The notes beneath the pieces are model-generated. The model saw nothing but the letters and a program-made list of their open reading frames with translations, ran no database searches and was not told where the DNA came from. 64,000 nt of DNA from Psychrobacter sp. APC 3426 (lineage in GTDB: Bacteria > Pseudomonadota > Gammaproteobacteria > Pseudomonadales > Moraxellaceae). The stretch is taken from positions 1-64,000 of the forward strand of contig NZ_JASDCF010000018.1 of NCBI RefSeq assembly GCF_030408035.1, written 5' to 3'. The translations under genes and the position numbers were made by a program. Below, piece by piece: positions 35,794-45,813 of the stretch (its first letter is position 1; each line of letters opens with the position of its first letter).

Positions 35794-36624
35794 CTAGACG
35801 TGCAGCGCGTGACCACAACGATCACAAAATTCAGCCGATACGGCATGTCCGAACTTACCACAGTTAGGACATGAAATTGGGTTCAATTGTGGACGCATAT
35901 TACGTGCCAGCTCAGCGGTAAAAATACCTGTCGGTACAGCAATAATGGCATAACCGGCAATCATGACCATCGTTGCAATCGCTTGACCGATTGGCGTTTT
36001 CGGTGACATATCGCCATAGCCAGTTGTGGTTACTGTGACAACTGCCCAATAGATAGATAATGGAATACTGGTAAAACCATTCTCAGGCCCTTCTACCACA
36101 TAGATAATCGCACCGAAAATAGTGACCAATAGCACCAATGATAAGAAAAACACAATAATTTTTTGCTGACTGGTTCTCAGTGCTGAGGCCAAAAACCCTG
36201 CTTGTTGCATATAAGCTTTGAGCTTAAGCACTCGAAACACACGTAAAATACGTAAGATACGTATCACCAGTAGATACTGGACACCGACAAACATCAAGCT
36301 TAAATAACTTGGCAGTACGGATAATAAATCCACAATCCCAAAAAAACTGAACGCGTAACGAAAGCGGTTGGGGGCTGAGAATAACCTTAATGCATATTCA
36401 ATGGTAAAGAGAATGGTAAAAAACCACTCTGCATAAAAAAATATGGTGCCGTATTGCAAGCGCATATAGAGCACACTATCAAGCATTACCACGGCCACAC
36501 TGGCCAAGATTGCAATCAATAATACAATATCGAAAAGCTTACCCAAACGGGTATCGGTGCCTTCAATAATAATATGGATGCGGTTACGCAAATGTGTCAT
36601 GGCTTCAGCGGTCGGTTGCTTCAT
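35794..36624 (-). CDS. Voltage-gated-type potassium channel with a C-terminal zinc ribbon
   Basis: This 276-residue ion_trans protein has six membrane helices. An S4-like segment with regularly spaced arginines lies at residues 122-136 (RILRILRVFRVLKLK), and the pore filter TTTGYGD at residues 199-205 indicates potassium selectivity. At the C terminus CPNC (252-255) and CDRC (267-270) form a likely zinc ribbon, unusual for this small channel type. The channel probably assembles as a tetramer in the inner membrane. No partner gene is adjacent. Confidence 0.9.
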   Translation of the reverse strand: MKQPTAEAMTHLRNRIHIIIEGTDTRLGKLFDIVLLIAILASVAVVMLDSVLYMRLQYGTIFFYAEWFFTILFTIEYALRLFSAPNRFRYAFSFFGIVDLLSVLPSYLSLMFVGVQYLLVIRILRILRVFRVLKLKAYMQQAGFLASALRTSQQKIIVFFLSLVLLVTIFGAIIYVVEGPENGFTSIPLSIYWAVVTVTTTGYGDMSPKTPIGQAIATMVMIAGYAIIAVPTGIFTAELARNMRPQLNPISCPNCGKFGHAVSAEFCDRCGHALHV

Positions 36625-36958
36625 AGAGTCAGTAACTTCATAGAGTCATTAGCGTCAGAAAATCAATGGTTTGAGAACATCCAATGACTTAAAATATGGT
36701 GAATAAGAGCGAGTTAGTCAAAATACATAAAACTGGTTTATAATATTGCTCACTCATAGCAATTTGTACAATCTATAATTTGCCACAGTGTAGCAAAAAA
36801 CCTCTATCAACAACATACAAATCGTTAACGTACGAGTAGCGCTACTACCTGAAATAGACAGGTTAATCATATAATAAAAATGGGTAGCAAAGTAATAAAG
36901 GTTGATATTACCCCCTTTTTTAGTTCAATAAATAACACGTAAAACTTAAGGATGTCAT
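36625..36958. other. Gene-free divergent region before yebC
   Basis: This AT-rich intergenic sequence lies between the channel gene (minus) and yebC (plus) and should hold both promoters. I see no RNA gene or repeat. A purine stretch TTAAGGATG precedes the yebC start. Confidence 0.45.
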
Positions 36959-37708
36959 ATGGCAGGCCATTCAAAATGGGCAAACATCAAACACCGTAAA
37001 GCCCGTCAGGATGCAGTAAGAGGTAAAGTATTTACTAAAGTTATTCGTGAAATCGTGTCAGCTGCCAAACAAGGTGACCCTGATCCGGATAAAAACCCAC
37101 GCTTGCGTGCTGCTATAGAAAAGGGTCTTTCGGTCAACATGACCAGAGATACCATCAACCGAGCCGTCGATCGTGGTACGGGCGGCGGTGATAACGAAAA
37201 TATGGAAGAAGTCAGCTATGAAGGCTATGGCGTTGGCGGTGTGGCCGTATTGGTCGAAACCATGACTGACAATCTAAATCGTACCGTCAGCGAAGTACGT
37301 CATGCCTTTACCAAATACGATGGTAATCTTGGCACCTCAGGTTCGGTCGCTTACCTATTTACTAAGCGCGGCGAAATCACCTTTGATGATACCAGTTTAG
37401 AAGATGACGTTATGATGGCTGCCCTAGATGCCGGTGCGCTTGATATCGAAAATGATGGCGAAAGCTTGCTCGTCATTACTGAATGGGAAACTTTCGGTCA
37501 AGTCAAAGATGCGCTCAATGCTGCAGGTTTGGTCTCTGATAATGCGGAAGTCACAATGTCTCCATCAACGACTGCTGAGATAGATAATATAGACGACGCT
37601 GAAAAAGTCATGAAGATGATTGATATGTTAGAAGACATAGATGATGTACAAGAAGTCTATAGTAATGTGAACTTCTCAGCTGAGGTAATGGCTCAACTTG
37701 AGCAATAG
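36959..37708 (+). CDS. yebC: YebC/PmpR-family regulator
   Basis: This 249-residue protein begins [19 protein letters not shown], the hallmark of the YebC/TACO1 family, and continues with [17 protein letters not shown]. Length is exactly that of family members (about 246). Roles reported in the family include transcription regulation and assistance to translation at difficult sequence stretches. It is monocistronic, ended by a perfect terminator. In E. coli yebC precedes ruvC; here ruv genes are absent. Confidence 0.96.
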   Translation: MAGHSKWANIKHRKARQDAVRGKVFTKVIREIVSAAKQGDPDPDKNPRLRAAIEKGLSVNMTRDTINRAVDRGTGGGDNENMEEVSYEGYGVGGVAVLVETMTDNLNRTVSEVRHAFTKYDGNLGTSGSVAYLFTKRGEITFDDTSLEDDVMMAALDAGALDIENDGESLLVITEWETFGQVKDALNAAGLVSDNAEVTMSPSTTAEIDNIDDAEKVMKMIDMLEDIDDVQEVYSNVNFSAEVMAQLEQ

Positions 37709-37752
37709 CTTCTGAGCAGAAAAAACATATGAGCAGCCTATCGCTTAATGAT

Positions 37753-37786
37753 AAGAAGGCCAAACGTGTTAGCGTTTGGCCTTCTT
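37753..37786. terminator. Terminator between yebC and ogt
   Basis: Perfect 14-base arms AAGAAGGCCAAACG and CGTTTGGCCTTCTT surround a 6-base loop. The flanks allow use on both strands for the converging genes. Confidence 0.85.
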
Positions 37787-37822
37787 AATGTTTAATCGCA
37801 GGTAGTGAATAATTACGCCACT

Positions 37823-38395
37823 CTAAGTTTTGTAGGTTACACCCTCAAGTGCTAGCAAGTGCTCTTTTTTGTCCAGTCCACCTGTATAACCACCAAGCTT
37901 GCCATCGCTAGCAATGACACGGTGACAAGGAACGATAATACTAAAAGGGTTTTTGCCATTAGCATTAGCAACCGCACGGTAGCCGTTAGGATTACCCACT
38001 CGTTTTGCCAGTGTGGCATAGCTGATTGTTTCACCATGCTTGATCTCTTGTAGTGCCCGCCATACCTGTTGCTGAAACGCCGTTCCCAAGCTAATGTCTA
38101 TTGGCAAATCAAACGTTTGACGCTCACCTTCAAAATACGCGGTCAGTTGCGCTATGGCTTCTATGAGCAACGCTTGAGCAGGTTCTTTTCTGCTTAGGCT
38201 ATTTTCAGCGATGAAGGTGAAGTCCTGATCGACCAGTTGATAATGCTTCTTAAGTTTGGAAATGGATTTTGAGCGGTGCCAAGAGTCACCCACCTGCAGC
38301 CAGTTGACCTCAACCAGCTTAGGACTGCTATGATTATCCACACTAGCAATCAATGCTAATTGGTGCGATCCAAGAGCTGCTGTAGTGACTATCAT
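37823..38395 (-). CDS. ogt: Methylated-DNA--protein-cysteine methyltransferase
   Basis: These 190 residues from ATG 38395 (MIVTTAALGSHQL) follow GAAGGAAGGG at good spacing; a frame extends to 38416. The active-site motif IIVPCHRVI with the methyl-accepting Cys is present at about residue 148, and the DNA-binding region is YATLAKRVGNPNGYRAVANAN. The single-domain form without an AdaA part identifies Ogt-type repair of O6-methylguanine. It lies 60 bases downstream of ftsY on the same strand. Confidence 0.94.
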   Translation of the reverse strand: MIVTTAALGSHQLALIASVDNHSSPKLVEVNWLQVGDSWHRSKSISKLKKHYQLVDQDFTFIAENSLSRKEPAQALLIEAIAQLTAYFEGERQTFDLPIDISLGTAFQQQVWRALQEIKHGETISYATLAKRVGNPNGYRAVANANGKNPFSIIVPCHRVIASDGKLGGYTGGLDKKEHLLALEGVTYKT

Positions 38396-38454
38396 GACCC
38401 TTCCTTCTAAACACACATTTGTGACATTTATTTAGTGAAACAATCTATTGAGCG

Positions 38455-39891
38455 CTATTCTTTATCGTCAGTCTCAAACAAAGCTGCAACGAACTGTTTT
38501 GGACTAAAAGAACGCAAATCATCAATTGACTCACCAACTCCGATATAGCGGATAGGAACATCTGTGGTTTCAGCGATATTAAAGACCACACCGCCTTTAG
38601 CCGTTCCATCTAGTTTGGTAATAGTAATACCAGTCAAAGGGACAACTTTATTAAATAATTCGACCTGATTAATGGCGTTTTGGCCCGTGCCAGCATCAAG
38701 TACAATCATGCCTTCGTGCGGTGCGCTTGGGTCTGCTTTACGCATCACGCGTACGACTTTTTCTAATTCATTCATCAGATAAGTCTTATTCTGCAAACGC
38801 CCTGCAGTATCCGCAATTAACACGTCAATATTTTTGGCTTTGGCAGATTGCATGGCATCAAAGATGACAGAGGCACTATCAGAGCCATGACCCTGCGCTA
38901 CCACTGGAATGTTATTACGCTCACCCCAAACCTGTAATTGCTCAGTAGCCGCTGCACGGAACGTATCTCCCGCCGCCAACATCACTGACTTACCTTCACC
39001 TTGCAAACGCTTAGCGAGCTTGCCAATGGTCGTCGTCTTGCCGACCCCATTGACACCCACAACCAGGATGACAAACGGCTTTTTGCTGGTATCAATCACC
39101 AATGGTGCCACCTTAGGGGTCAAGATATCAACCAACTCACTTTGCAACGCTTTGTACAATGAGTGTGCATAAATCAAATCACCACGGTCTGTTTGCTCAG
39201 TAAGGCTTTTGATAATACGGTTAGTCGCATTGACACCGATATCGGCAACCAGTAGCTGATCTTCGACTTCTTCTAACAGTTCATCATCGATTTCTTTACC
39301 ACCGATAAGAATACTGACCATACCTTCCGCTAAGTTTTTACGTGACTTACTCAGTCCCGTTTTCATGCGGTTAAACCAGCTACCCTTTTTCTTATTCTCT
39401 TGCGTCTCTATTGACTCTGGTGTTGGCTGAGTAGCAGCTTGCGTATTACTACTTACAGCACTAACGCTTGGAGTATCCCCTAGTTGTTCTTGCAACGGCA
39501 TGGTTGGAACCGCCGAAGCAGCTTTAGTATTAACATCGGTGTTTTGGTGATTAGCAGCCTTATCACTGGCGTCTTTATCAATATCATTATCACTAACCGT
39601 TGAGCGACTACTTGAAGAACCTTCTGATGTGCTTTGGGAGATGCTTTTTTCGTCTGTCATGACAATCGGTGCGCCCAGAGCAATATTGTCCGCTGCGTCA
39701 GCACTTGACACGCCCTTGTTCACGGCACTGCTCGTTTGCTCACCTGCATTCCCAACTTTTCTATCAGCTTCGTCAATAATGGGCACGGTTTGCGCCGGTA
39801 GACTGGGTAAGGTAATATCATCGTCATCTAAGTCATCAAGATCGCCATCTAGATTGATGACCACACGATTGCTGTTATTTGGGTTATTCAT
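38455..39891 (-). CDS. ftsY: Signal recognition particle receptor FtsY
   Basis: These 478 residues have an acidic, low-complexity N-terminal region (about 1-170, starting NLDGDLDDLDDDDITLP) that helps membrane contact. An N domain (about 175-260) and the G domain follow. Nucleotide motifs are GVNGVGKTTTIGKLAK, AGDTFRAAATEQL, DTAGRLQN and TKLDGTAKGG. It receives ribosome-SRP complexes at the inner membrane. The A region resembles E. coli's in being acidic but not in sequence. Confidence 0.96.
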   Translation of the reverse strand: MNNPNNSNRVVINLDGDLDDLDDDDITLPSLPAQTVPIIDEADRKVGNAGEQTSSAVNKGVSSADAADNIALGAPIVMTDEKSISQSTSEGSSSSRSTVSDNDIDKDASDKAANHQNTDVNTKAASAVPTMPLQEQLGDTPSVSAVSSNTQAATQPTPESIETQENKKKGSWFNRMKTGLSKSRKNLAEGMVSILIGGKEIDDELLEEVEDQLLVADIGVNATNRIIKSLTEQTDRGDLIYAHSLYKALQSELVDILTPKVAPLVIDTSKKPFVILVVGVNGVGKTTTIGKLAKRLQGEGKSVMLAAGDTFRAAATEQLQVWGERNNIPVVAQGHGSDSASVIFDAMQSAKAKNIDVLIADTAGRLQNKTYLMNELEKVVRVMRKADPSAPHEGMIVLDAGTGQNAINQVELFNKVVPLTGITITKLDGTAKGGVVFNIAETTDVPIRYIGVGESIDDLRSFSPKQFVAALFETDDKE

Positions 39892-40395
39892 AAGCTTGCC
39901 CTAAAAGTTATCACTATCAATTATTTTAAATGGGTTGTTATGTATTCCGTTTTTTACCATTGGTCTGGTGGAATATTTGAGCCTAGTTTAGCATAATTCC
40001 GAGTGCCCTCAGCCCTTACCATAGTAGACTGTCGTCAAACTCTTTCGAGTGATAAGGTAACGCCATACCCTAAGAAAGCTTGGCTTAAGGTTTGGACACA
40101 AAAATCTGACCCTCTATTTGCCATACTTGACCTACTCTACTACTTACTGGCCTCTACCAATTAATTGCTAGGCTCTAAAAAGTTACATTACAAACGAAAA
40201 AGTCGCATTATTAAGTATCACACTCTAAAGTCCATCGCTTATTGGATAGCCAGTTTTGAATGACATTTTTTATGTAATACTGATTAAAAGCATTTCTTAT
40301 AAAGGCATCATGTATAACAGTCACATCAAAACCATTACTTATAGACCATCACTTAGAAGCATTACACTGATAAATGCTAATTTTAGGAGTTATCC
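39892..40395. other. Gene-free region between ftsY and the small lipoprotein
   Basis: This is 504 bases between divergent genes. Near 40250-40380 there are several loosely repeated blocks (AAAAGCAT/AGAAGCATT, CATTACTTA/CATCACTTA). No convincing gene, RNA or terminator is seen. Confidence 0.4.
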
Positions 40396-40560
40396 ATGTC
40401 ATTACTATCTAGCCACTACAAAACACTATGTAAAAAAACAGCGAGTATTGGCGCAGCCATCCTATTGACCACTCTTGCGGTCTCAGCGACAGGCTGTAGT
40501 ACCACTCAAGAATTTAAGCCGACTGCTAGCGTCATGGTTGGGGCACATAAGTCTATATAG
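40396..40560 (+). CDS. Small lipoprotein, 54 residues
   Basis: ATG 40396 follows TAGGAG at good spacing. The protein has a basic start (SSHYKTLCKKTASIGAAI), a hydrophobic core and lipobox VSATGC (lipid Cys about 34), leaving a mature part of only about 20 residues, STTQEFKPTASVMVGAHKSI. Gene and lipobox are clear despite its size. It sits 92 bases before an M16 protease that is itself a predicted lipoprotein and may share its transcript. Function unknown. Confidence 0.7.
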   Translation: MSLLSSHYKTLCKKTASIGAAILLTTLAVSATGCSTTQEFKPTASVMVGAHKSI

Positions 40561-40652
40561 ATACTCAGCCGACAATCATTAAAATAGCGACCTGCTCACC
40601 CCTTGCTTCTTATTCATTTACCAGCTGCCATTTTATATAAGTAGAATCTACC

Positions 40653-42161
40653 ATGCCACTGCCTTTACCACTGTCCAAATCATTGCCCGCTTCCATACCC
40701 AATCTCTCTCTACGTATTGCCTGTGCACTTGCACTGGCAACCACCCTTAGCGCTTGCCAAACCAGTGCCATTAATGCCAATCCATCAGCACCTGCCCAAT
40801 CTACCTTAACAAAAGAGAAATTAGGGCAAATTGAGGCAAATAAAAATGCTCAGAACGCATCAGCACTAACCATGGATATGTCTGGTCGTCATGAATACCA
40901 ATTAGAGAATGGTTTGAAAATAGTGATAAAAGAAGACCATCGCGCACCGGTGGTAATGACTCAGGTTTGGTATCGAGTTGGGTCAGCAGATGAGCCACTT
41001 GATAAAGGCGGCATCTCACATTTGCTTGAGCATATGATGTTTAAGGGCACCAGTCATGTTTCTAGTGAAGACTATGAGCGTTTGATTGCCAAATTTGGTG
41101 GGGTAAACAATGCCTTTACGAGCTACGACTATACTGGCTATTACGAGCTGTTCCCTGCCAACCGCTTTCATCTAGCACTAGAGCTCGAAGCGGATCGTAT
41201 GAAAAACCTTGTATTCAATGAAAATGAGTTCGTCAAAGAGCACCAAGTGGTGATGGAGGAGCGCCGTCAGCGTACTGATGACAATCCGCTTGCCAAAGCT
41301 TATGAATCATTTCGTTTGTTGGCACTTCCTGACAGTCCAAAAGGTGAATCTGTCATCGGCCCCATGGACGAGCTAGAATCTATCACGCTCCCTGATTTAA
41401 AGGACTGGTATAAAACATGGTATGCACCAAATAATGCAACGGTAGTCATTGTTGGTGATGTTAAACCGCAAGAAGTACTGGCTCAAGTCAAACGTTACTT
41501 TGGAGACTTAAAACCGAGTGATTTGCCCACGCGCCCAGCCGTTAAACAAAAAGGCTTTCGCGGCTATCAGCAAGTCGACTCTGAGCAAGCCGTACAAGTA
41601 CCTGTATTGTTAATGGGTTACAACGTTCCAAGTCTTGTGACCGCTGGCAAAGATGATGAAAAACAGGCTTATGCGCTCTCACTGGCTCAAGACGTATTAG
41701 ATGGCGGACTATCTGCACGTCTTGAGAGTCGATTGATACGCGAGCAAGGACTACTCACCACGGTAGGCACCTCTTATGATTTGCTTGATCGAGGCGATGG
41801 ACTGTTTTTGATACAAGCCACCCCGCGTGAAGGCGTTAGCTTAGCGCAAGCACAGCAAGCCATCATTACTGAAATAGAAAAGCTTAAAACCGATCCGATA
41901 GCCGCAGATGAAATTGACCGGGCCAAAACCAACACCGTAACCGGACTTGTCTATGCGCAAGACAGCATGGAAGGTCAGGCAAGGATGATTGGTTCATTAC
42001 AGTCTATAGGTCTTGACGATAGGCTGCTTGCCGAGCTACCAACCAAGCTGGATAACGTGACGGTCAAAGACATTCAGGCTGCCAGTAAAAAACATTTGGT
42101 GAAAGACAACTTGACATCAATGCATATCGTACCGCCCAAAGAACAAGCAGATACAGAATAG
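40653..42161 (+). CDS. M16-family zinc protease, predicted lipoprotein
   Basis: These 502 residues have a lipoprotein signal (ALATTLSAC, Cys about 35). The inverted zinc motif HLLEHMMFKG (HxxEH, near residue 126-130) and the downstream glutamate region YYELFPANRFHLALELEADR are intact, so this subunit is catalytic. Two M16 domains cover the rest. It is followed 78 bases later by a second M16 gene without the zinc motif. Such pairs form heterodimers like mitochondrial processing peptidase and bacterial periplasmic homologues. It probably works in the periplasm. Confidence 0.92.
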   Translation: MPLPLPLSKSLPASIPNLSLRIACALALATTLSACQTSAINANPSAPAQSTLTKEKLGQIEANKNAQNASALTMDMSGRHEYQLENGLKIVIKEDHRAPVVMTQVWYRVGSADEPLDKGGISHLLEHMMFKGTSHVSSEDYERLIAKFGGVNNAFTSYDYTGYYELFPANRFHLALELEADRMKNLVFNENEFVKEHQVVMEERRQRTDDNPLAKAYESFRLLALPDSPKGESVIGPMDELESITLPDLKDWYKTWYAPNNATVVIVGDVKPQEVLAQVKRYFGDLKPSDLPTRPAVKQKGFRGYQQVDSEQAVQVPVLLMGYNVPSLVTAGKDDEKQAYALSLAQDVLDGGLSARLESRLIREQGLLTTVGTSYDLLDRGDGLFLIQATPREGVSLAQAQQAIITEIEKLKTDPIAADEIDRAKTNTVTGLVYAQDSMEGQARMIGSLQSIGLDDRLLAELPTKLDNVTVKDIQAASKKHLVKDNLTSMHIVPPKEQADTE

Positions 42162-42239
42162 TCAGACAATAAGAATGGCGAGCCAACATTAGCCATAAAA
42201 ACTTAATAACACAATTCTGAACATACTAAGAAGAAAACC

Positions 42240-43808
42240 ATGACGCATCATAGTGATTTATTGCTAGCCATAAAAAAAACATTAAATAATAGACGGCATT
42301 CAGACTCTTTAGGTAACCCAATATCTAACAAGCTATCGCGTCTCAGCGTTGGCATAGTGCTAGGTCTAACGACATTGACAATGACCGCGCAGGCAGACTC
42401 AGAGACTGCTGAAGAGTATCGTAGCACAGCCACCGTCGATACCAGCGCACCGATAGCAGCTTTATCAAAGCTGACCAGCCTGAATGATGCCTCGCCGTTA
42501 AAGGTCACCGTCCCTACCATTCAGCATTTTAAGACCAAAGCCGGTGTACCTGTACGCTTTGTACAAACGACTGCCCTACCCATTGTCGATATCGATTTGC
42601 GCTTCAACGCTGGCAGCGCCCGTGATGGCAGCATACGTAAGAATGGGTTTGGTATTGCTAATATGACGGCAACTATGCTCACACAAGGCTCTAAAAAATT
42701 AGATGAAAGCGAGTTTACTCGAGCCGTTGAGACATTAGGCATCACTCTAAATAGCAGTGCTTATAAAGACATGTTTATTGTCTCGTTACGTAGCTTGTCT
42801 GATGATAAACACTTGCTACCTGCCGTCGACTTAATGACCCAAATGCTCAATGAGCCTGCATTCAATGACGACGTATTGGCACGTAATAAAGCGCGGCTAC
42901 TGGTGGGCTTACAACAACAAAAACAAGACCCTAATAGCCTTGCCAGCATTGCCTTCAGTCAGGCATTGTATGATGGACATCCTTATGCTCATCCATCTGC
43001 TGGTACACTTGAAAGCGTACCCAACATAGATAAACAGCAACTGTTAGATTTTAAAGACCGCTATTTAGTGGCAGCGAATGCCTCAATTGCAATGACAGGT
43101 AACCTAACCTTGGCACAAGCAAAAAAACTTGCCGAAGATATCACTACTGAAATGCCTACTGGTCAGTCTGCGCCAGAACTACCTGAACCAAAGCCTCGGA
43201 CTCAGGCAAAGCATATTCATATACCCTTCCCTAGTACTCAGACCACGGTACTTATGGGTCAACTCGGCAGTAAACGTGCTACCAACCCAAAAGATCAGCA
43301 GCAGCAAACCAACTTTGCTGTCGGTAACGACGCGATGGCAGGCGGTGACTTCAATGCGCGGCTGATGACTGAAATTAGACAAAACCTGGGCTATACTTAT
43401 GGTATATCAGGCTCTATGAATCCAATGCTGGCACGAGGGCCTTACCAGATTGGCTTTTCGACACGTAATGACAAAGCACGTGCCGCCATTGATGCGAGCT
43501 TAGATGTGATTAACGATACTTTGGATAAAGGTATCACAAGCGATGAGATACGCCTAACCACAGAAAACCTCAAAAATAGCTTTCCGATGGGATTTGCCAG
43601 TAATGCGGGGATTAATGGCTTGCTTGGCATGATGAATTTCTATCAGCTACCAAATAGCTATTTGAGTGATTATGTCAACCGTATTGACCAAGTAAATCTG
43701 GCTGGCGTCAATCAAACCATGCGCGAAACGCTGCAGCCTGACGATTTTTTAATCGTTACCGTTGGACAAGTTGATCCTTGGCAGGAGGGAGAAACAAAAA
43801 ATAAATGA
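42240..43808 (+). CDS. M16-family protease-like partner subunit without the zinc site
   Basis: These 522 residues have a probable signal peptide (hydrophobic part GIVLGLTTLTMTAQA, near residues 38-52). The M16 fold is recognisable, but at the place of HxxEH the sequence reads GFGIANMTATMLTQG, so zinc is not bound. The C-terminal domain keeps the R/Y pair region RQNLGYTYGISG, used in substrate binding by the non-catalytic partner. Together with the protease upstream it likely forms one heterodimeric enzyme. A clear terminator follows. Confidence 0.9.
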   Translation: MTHHSDLLLAIKKTLNNRRHSDSLGNPISNKLSRLSVGIVLGLTTLTMTAQADSETAEEYRSTATVDTSAPIAALSKLTSLNDASPLKVTVPTIQHFKTKAGVPVRFVQTTALPIVDIDLRFNAGSARDGSIRKNGFGIANMTATMLTQGSKKLDESEFTRAVETLGITLNSSAYKDMFIVSLRSLSDDKHLLPAVDLMTQMLNEPAFNDDVLARNKARLLVGLQQQKQDPNSLASIAFSQALYDGHPYAHPSAGTLESVPNIDKQQLLDFKDRYLVAANASIAMTGNLTLAQAKKLAEDITTEMPTGQSAPELPEPKPRTQAKHIHIPFPSTQTTVLMGQLGSKRATNPKDQQQQTNFAVGNDAMAGGDFNARLMTEIRQNLGYTYGISGSMNPMLARGPYQIGFSTRNDKARAAIDASLDVINDTLDKGITSDEIRLTTENLKNSFPMGFASNAGINGLLGMMNFYQLPNSYLSDYVNRIDQVNLAGVNQTMRETLQPDDFLIVTVGQVDPWQEGETKNK

Positions 43809-43853
43809 GGCTATAAATTCTTGCAAGACATATAAATGCTATGCACATAAAAG

Positions 43854-43891
43854 AAAAGAAGGGCGATATTATTCAGTATCGCCCTTCTTTT
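43854..43891 (+). terminator. Terminator after the M16 pair
   Basis: Perfect 15-base arms AAAAGAAGGGCGATA and TATCGCCCTTCTTTT surround an 8-base loop, followed by TTATTT. It can also serve the converging gene at 43959. Confidence 0.9.
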
Positions 43892-43958
43892 TATTTAAAT
43901 TTGTGTAGCTAATTTATGAAAGCAACCGCTAACCCGTTTGCAATCAAGTATCAACCAA

Positions 43959-44534
43959 TCAGTCTGAGACAGTAACAGCGACATCATAGACCAAGTTTTC
44001 AGGTCTATACGTTGCCCCATTATAACTGAGCCTAATCACATGCTTATCATAAGACTGTACTTGATAATCACCATTCACAAAATCATGTAATGTTGGCACG
44101 ATTAATAATGCTTCAATTTGACGATTATTAACGTTAACAGACAGTCGCTGACCATCTCGCGGGTATAAGAAATAGTCACAATGGTTATTGACCATAACTT
44201 CTGAGTGGCGCTCAACGACTTTGCTCCCGACCTCTTCTTGAATGAGTTTTGGGCAAATATCTGAGCGTTTTGATGCCAGTCTAGCATGAGAGTTTTTGAT
44301 GCTGTCTTCCACATCTTCAGGGTCTTGTAGGTTTCTATTTTTATTCGCAGCCGTCACCTCTGCCGTTCGGATACTCTCTCCAGAGTAATTCTCCGAACTA
44401 CAAGCACTAATGGCTAAGAGCAATATAAATCCTGATGCAAAAAATGCCATGTGCGTATTGCTTGACTGCAAAAATGGCTTTTTTAGAGCATTAGGATTTT
44501 TCGTTTTCACTGTTTTTTTATACCGCTTTTTCAT
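43959..44534 (-). CDS. Predicted lipoprotein, unknown function
   Basis: These 191 residues have a basic N terminus followed by a hydrophobic helix and lipobox LAISACSS (Cys about 45). The mature part contains a Cys pair (ICPKLI and NHCDYF) and ends with beta-rich sequence. I recognise no family. An alternative start at 44450 (MAFFASGF) would give a more normal short signal peptide; the long basic start RYKKTVKTKN makes the first ATG doubtful. It lies downstream of the M15 peptidase gene on the same strand with a 322-base gap, so co-transcription is unlikely. Confidence 0.65.
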   Translation of the reverse strand: MKKRYKKTVKTKNPNALKKPFLQSSNTHMAFFASGFILLLAISACSSENYSGESIRTAEVTAANKNRNLQDPEDVEDSIKNSHARLASKRSDICPKLIQEEVGSKVVERHSEVMVNNHCDYFLYPRDGQRLSVNVNNRQIEALLIVPTLHDFVNGDYQVQSYDKHVIRLSYNGATYRPENLVYDVAVTVSD

Positions 44535-44856
44535 AAATCCTGCTTATCATAGACACTTTTTGACCTTAACGAACCAAATAAACCATAGATGCTTAACTGA
44601 TAGTCATTAGAACACATTTCATTGAAACCAAACAAATATGCATTGAATTTAGCGTCTAGTACTTCTGATGTTAATTGACCGATCACTTATTTGATATCTC
44701 AGTGCCATTATAGCGCCTTCACCTACGATTTATTATCTTTGTCTCATCTTTAGCCAATACTTAAGAGCTTTGTAGGTTTTGACACGCTCCAAAATACCTT
44801 TAATTCATGAGATGATAAGTTGCTTTATTGCAACCATTACTAATTACAGCCAATAT
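44535..44856. other. Gene-free region
   Basis: These 322 bases between two minus-strand genes hold the presumable promoter of the lipoprotein gene at 43959. No RNA or repeat is seen. Confidence 0.4.
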
Positions 44857-45813
44857 CTAATAACGGCAAGACGAGCTGCTGCTAGCATGGTTAAAGCCCC
44901 ACTTACGATAACCATCAGTATCAATATGAATGGCACCTGTAGAGTACAAGCCCAAACCAAAATTATGAGCTTGTCCTTGATACTGCCAGAATTGACACAA
45001 GCCATCTTGCATGGTGCTTAATCGCCATAAGTTATCTTCATACTCTGGCACCCAAATATCTATCGCGCTTGCATTCATGTGCTTACTGCCATCCGCACCA
45101 CCAGCACAGTCATTGAGTGCTGGGCTACGATATACCGAGCGTATTTCACTGCTCAGAGGTAAAATCCCTTGATGTTTCAACTCACCATATAAGCGCAATG
45201 TTGGTACAACGTTTCCCCACAACTCCTGTGGTGGCAATTGATACGGTTCATAACCGCATTTATTCCAACTGCGTGCGGTGGTCAGCAGCTGAGACATCGG
45301 CGGTACATTTTGCGCGCCGACACGTGAGCTTAGATAGCGCTGATAGTCAGCGACCTGACTCGCACGGTAACGGTTACTGTTTAACCAAGTATTAAAATCC
45401 ATACTGGTAAAATCATTGTAAGCGCTGTTGTAAGTGTTGCTCGCAGTGTTATATCTATTGTTACTGTAGGTGGTGTTATAAACGGGTGCTCGACGATTAA
45501 CGTTGACACGCTTATTTTCTTCAATAGAAACCCCAGCATCCAACCCATAATCGCGCTGTTTTTGAGCAATCAAGCCTTGCATGCTATCACCAGTTAGCAT
45601 GGTGACGCCGCCAGTTGAGCCGGAAACTCTATTAGCAGGCTCGATATAGGCATTGCTACTACTATCGCTATTACTGCCCTGACGTATCTGAATACGGCGC
45701 TCGCTATTATCACTGATGATAGCGGCATAAGCTGGAAGACTGCTGGCACATATAAAAAGTGCAACCATAGGCTTATAGATCTGCCCACAAACAGGTTTTT
45801 TTGTATTTATCAT
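44857..45813 (-). CDS. Peptidase M15A-like protein, exported
   Basis: These 318 residues have a signal peptide (MVALFICASSLPAYA, cleavage near residue 30). A Ser/Asn/Tyr-rich low-complexity linker (about 45-150) is followed by a C-terminal M15A-type zinc peptidase domain with SKHMNASAIDIW (SxHxxxxAxD metal motif) and HIDTDGYRKW (metal His). Family members cleave D-Ala-linked peptide bonds in peptidoglycan. It is divergent from rodA, a cell-elongation gene, consistent with a wall role. The extreme C terminus SSSSCRY is odd but probably real. Confidence 0.82.
   Translation of the reverse strand: MINTKKPVCGQIYKPMVALFICASSLPAYAAIISDNSERRIQIRQGSNSDSSSNAYIEPANRVSGSTGGVTMLTGDSMQGLIAQKQRDYGLDAGVSIEENKRVNVNRRAPVYNTTYSNNRYNTASNTYNSAYNDFTSMDFNTWLNSNRYRASQVADYQRYLSSRVGAQNVPPMSQLLTTARSWNKCGYEPYQLPPQELWGNVVPTLRLYGELKHQGILPLSSEIRSVYRSPALNDCAGGADGSKHMNASAIDIWVPEYEDNLWRLSTMQDGLCQFWQYQGQAHNFGLGLYSTGAIHIDTDGYRKWGFNHASSSSSCRY

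Noticed and set aside
40256..40468. Open frame of 70 codons overlapping the small lipoprotein
   Set aside because: It is in another frame; the lipoprotein frame at 40396 has a ribosome site and a lipobox and explains the region better.
43959..44534. Possible membership of this lipoprotein in the M15 peptidase operon
   Set aside because: The 322-base gap and lack of a shared motif do not support it.
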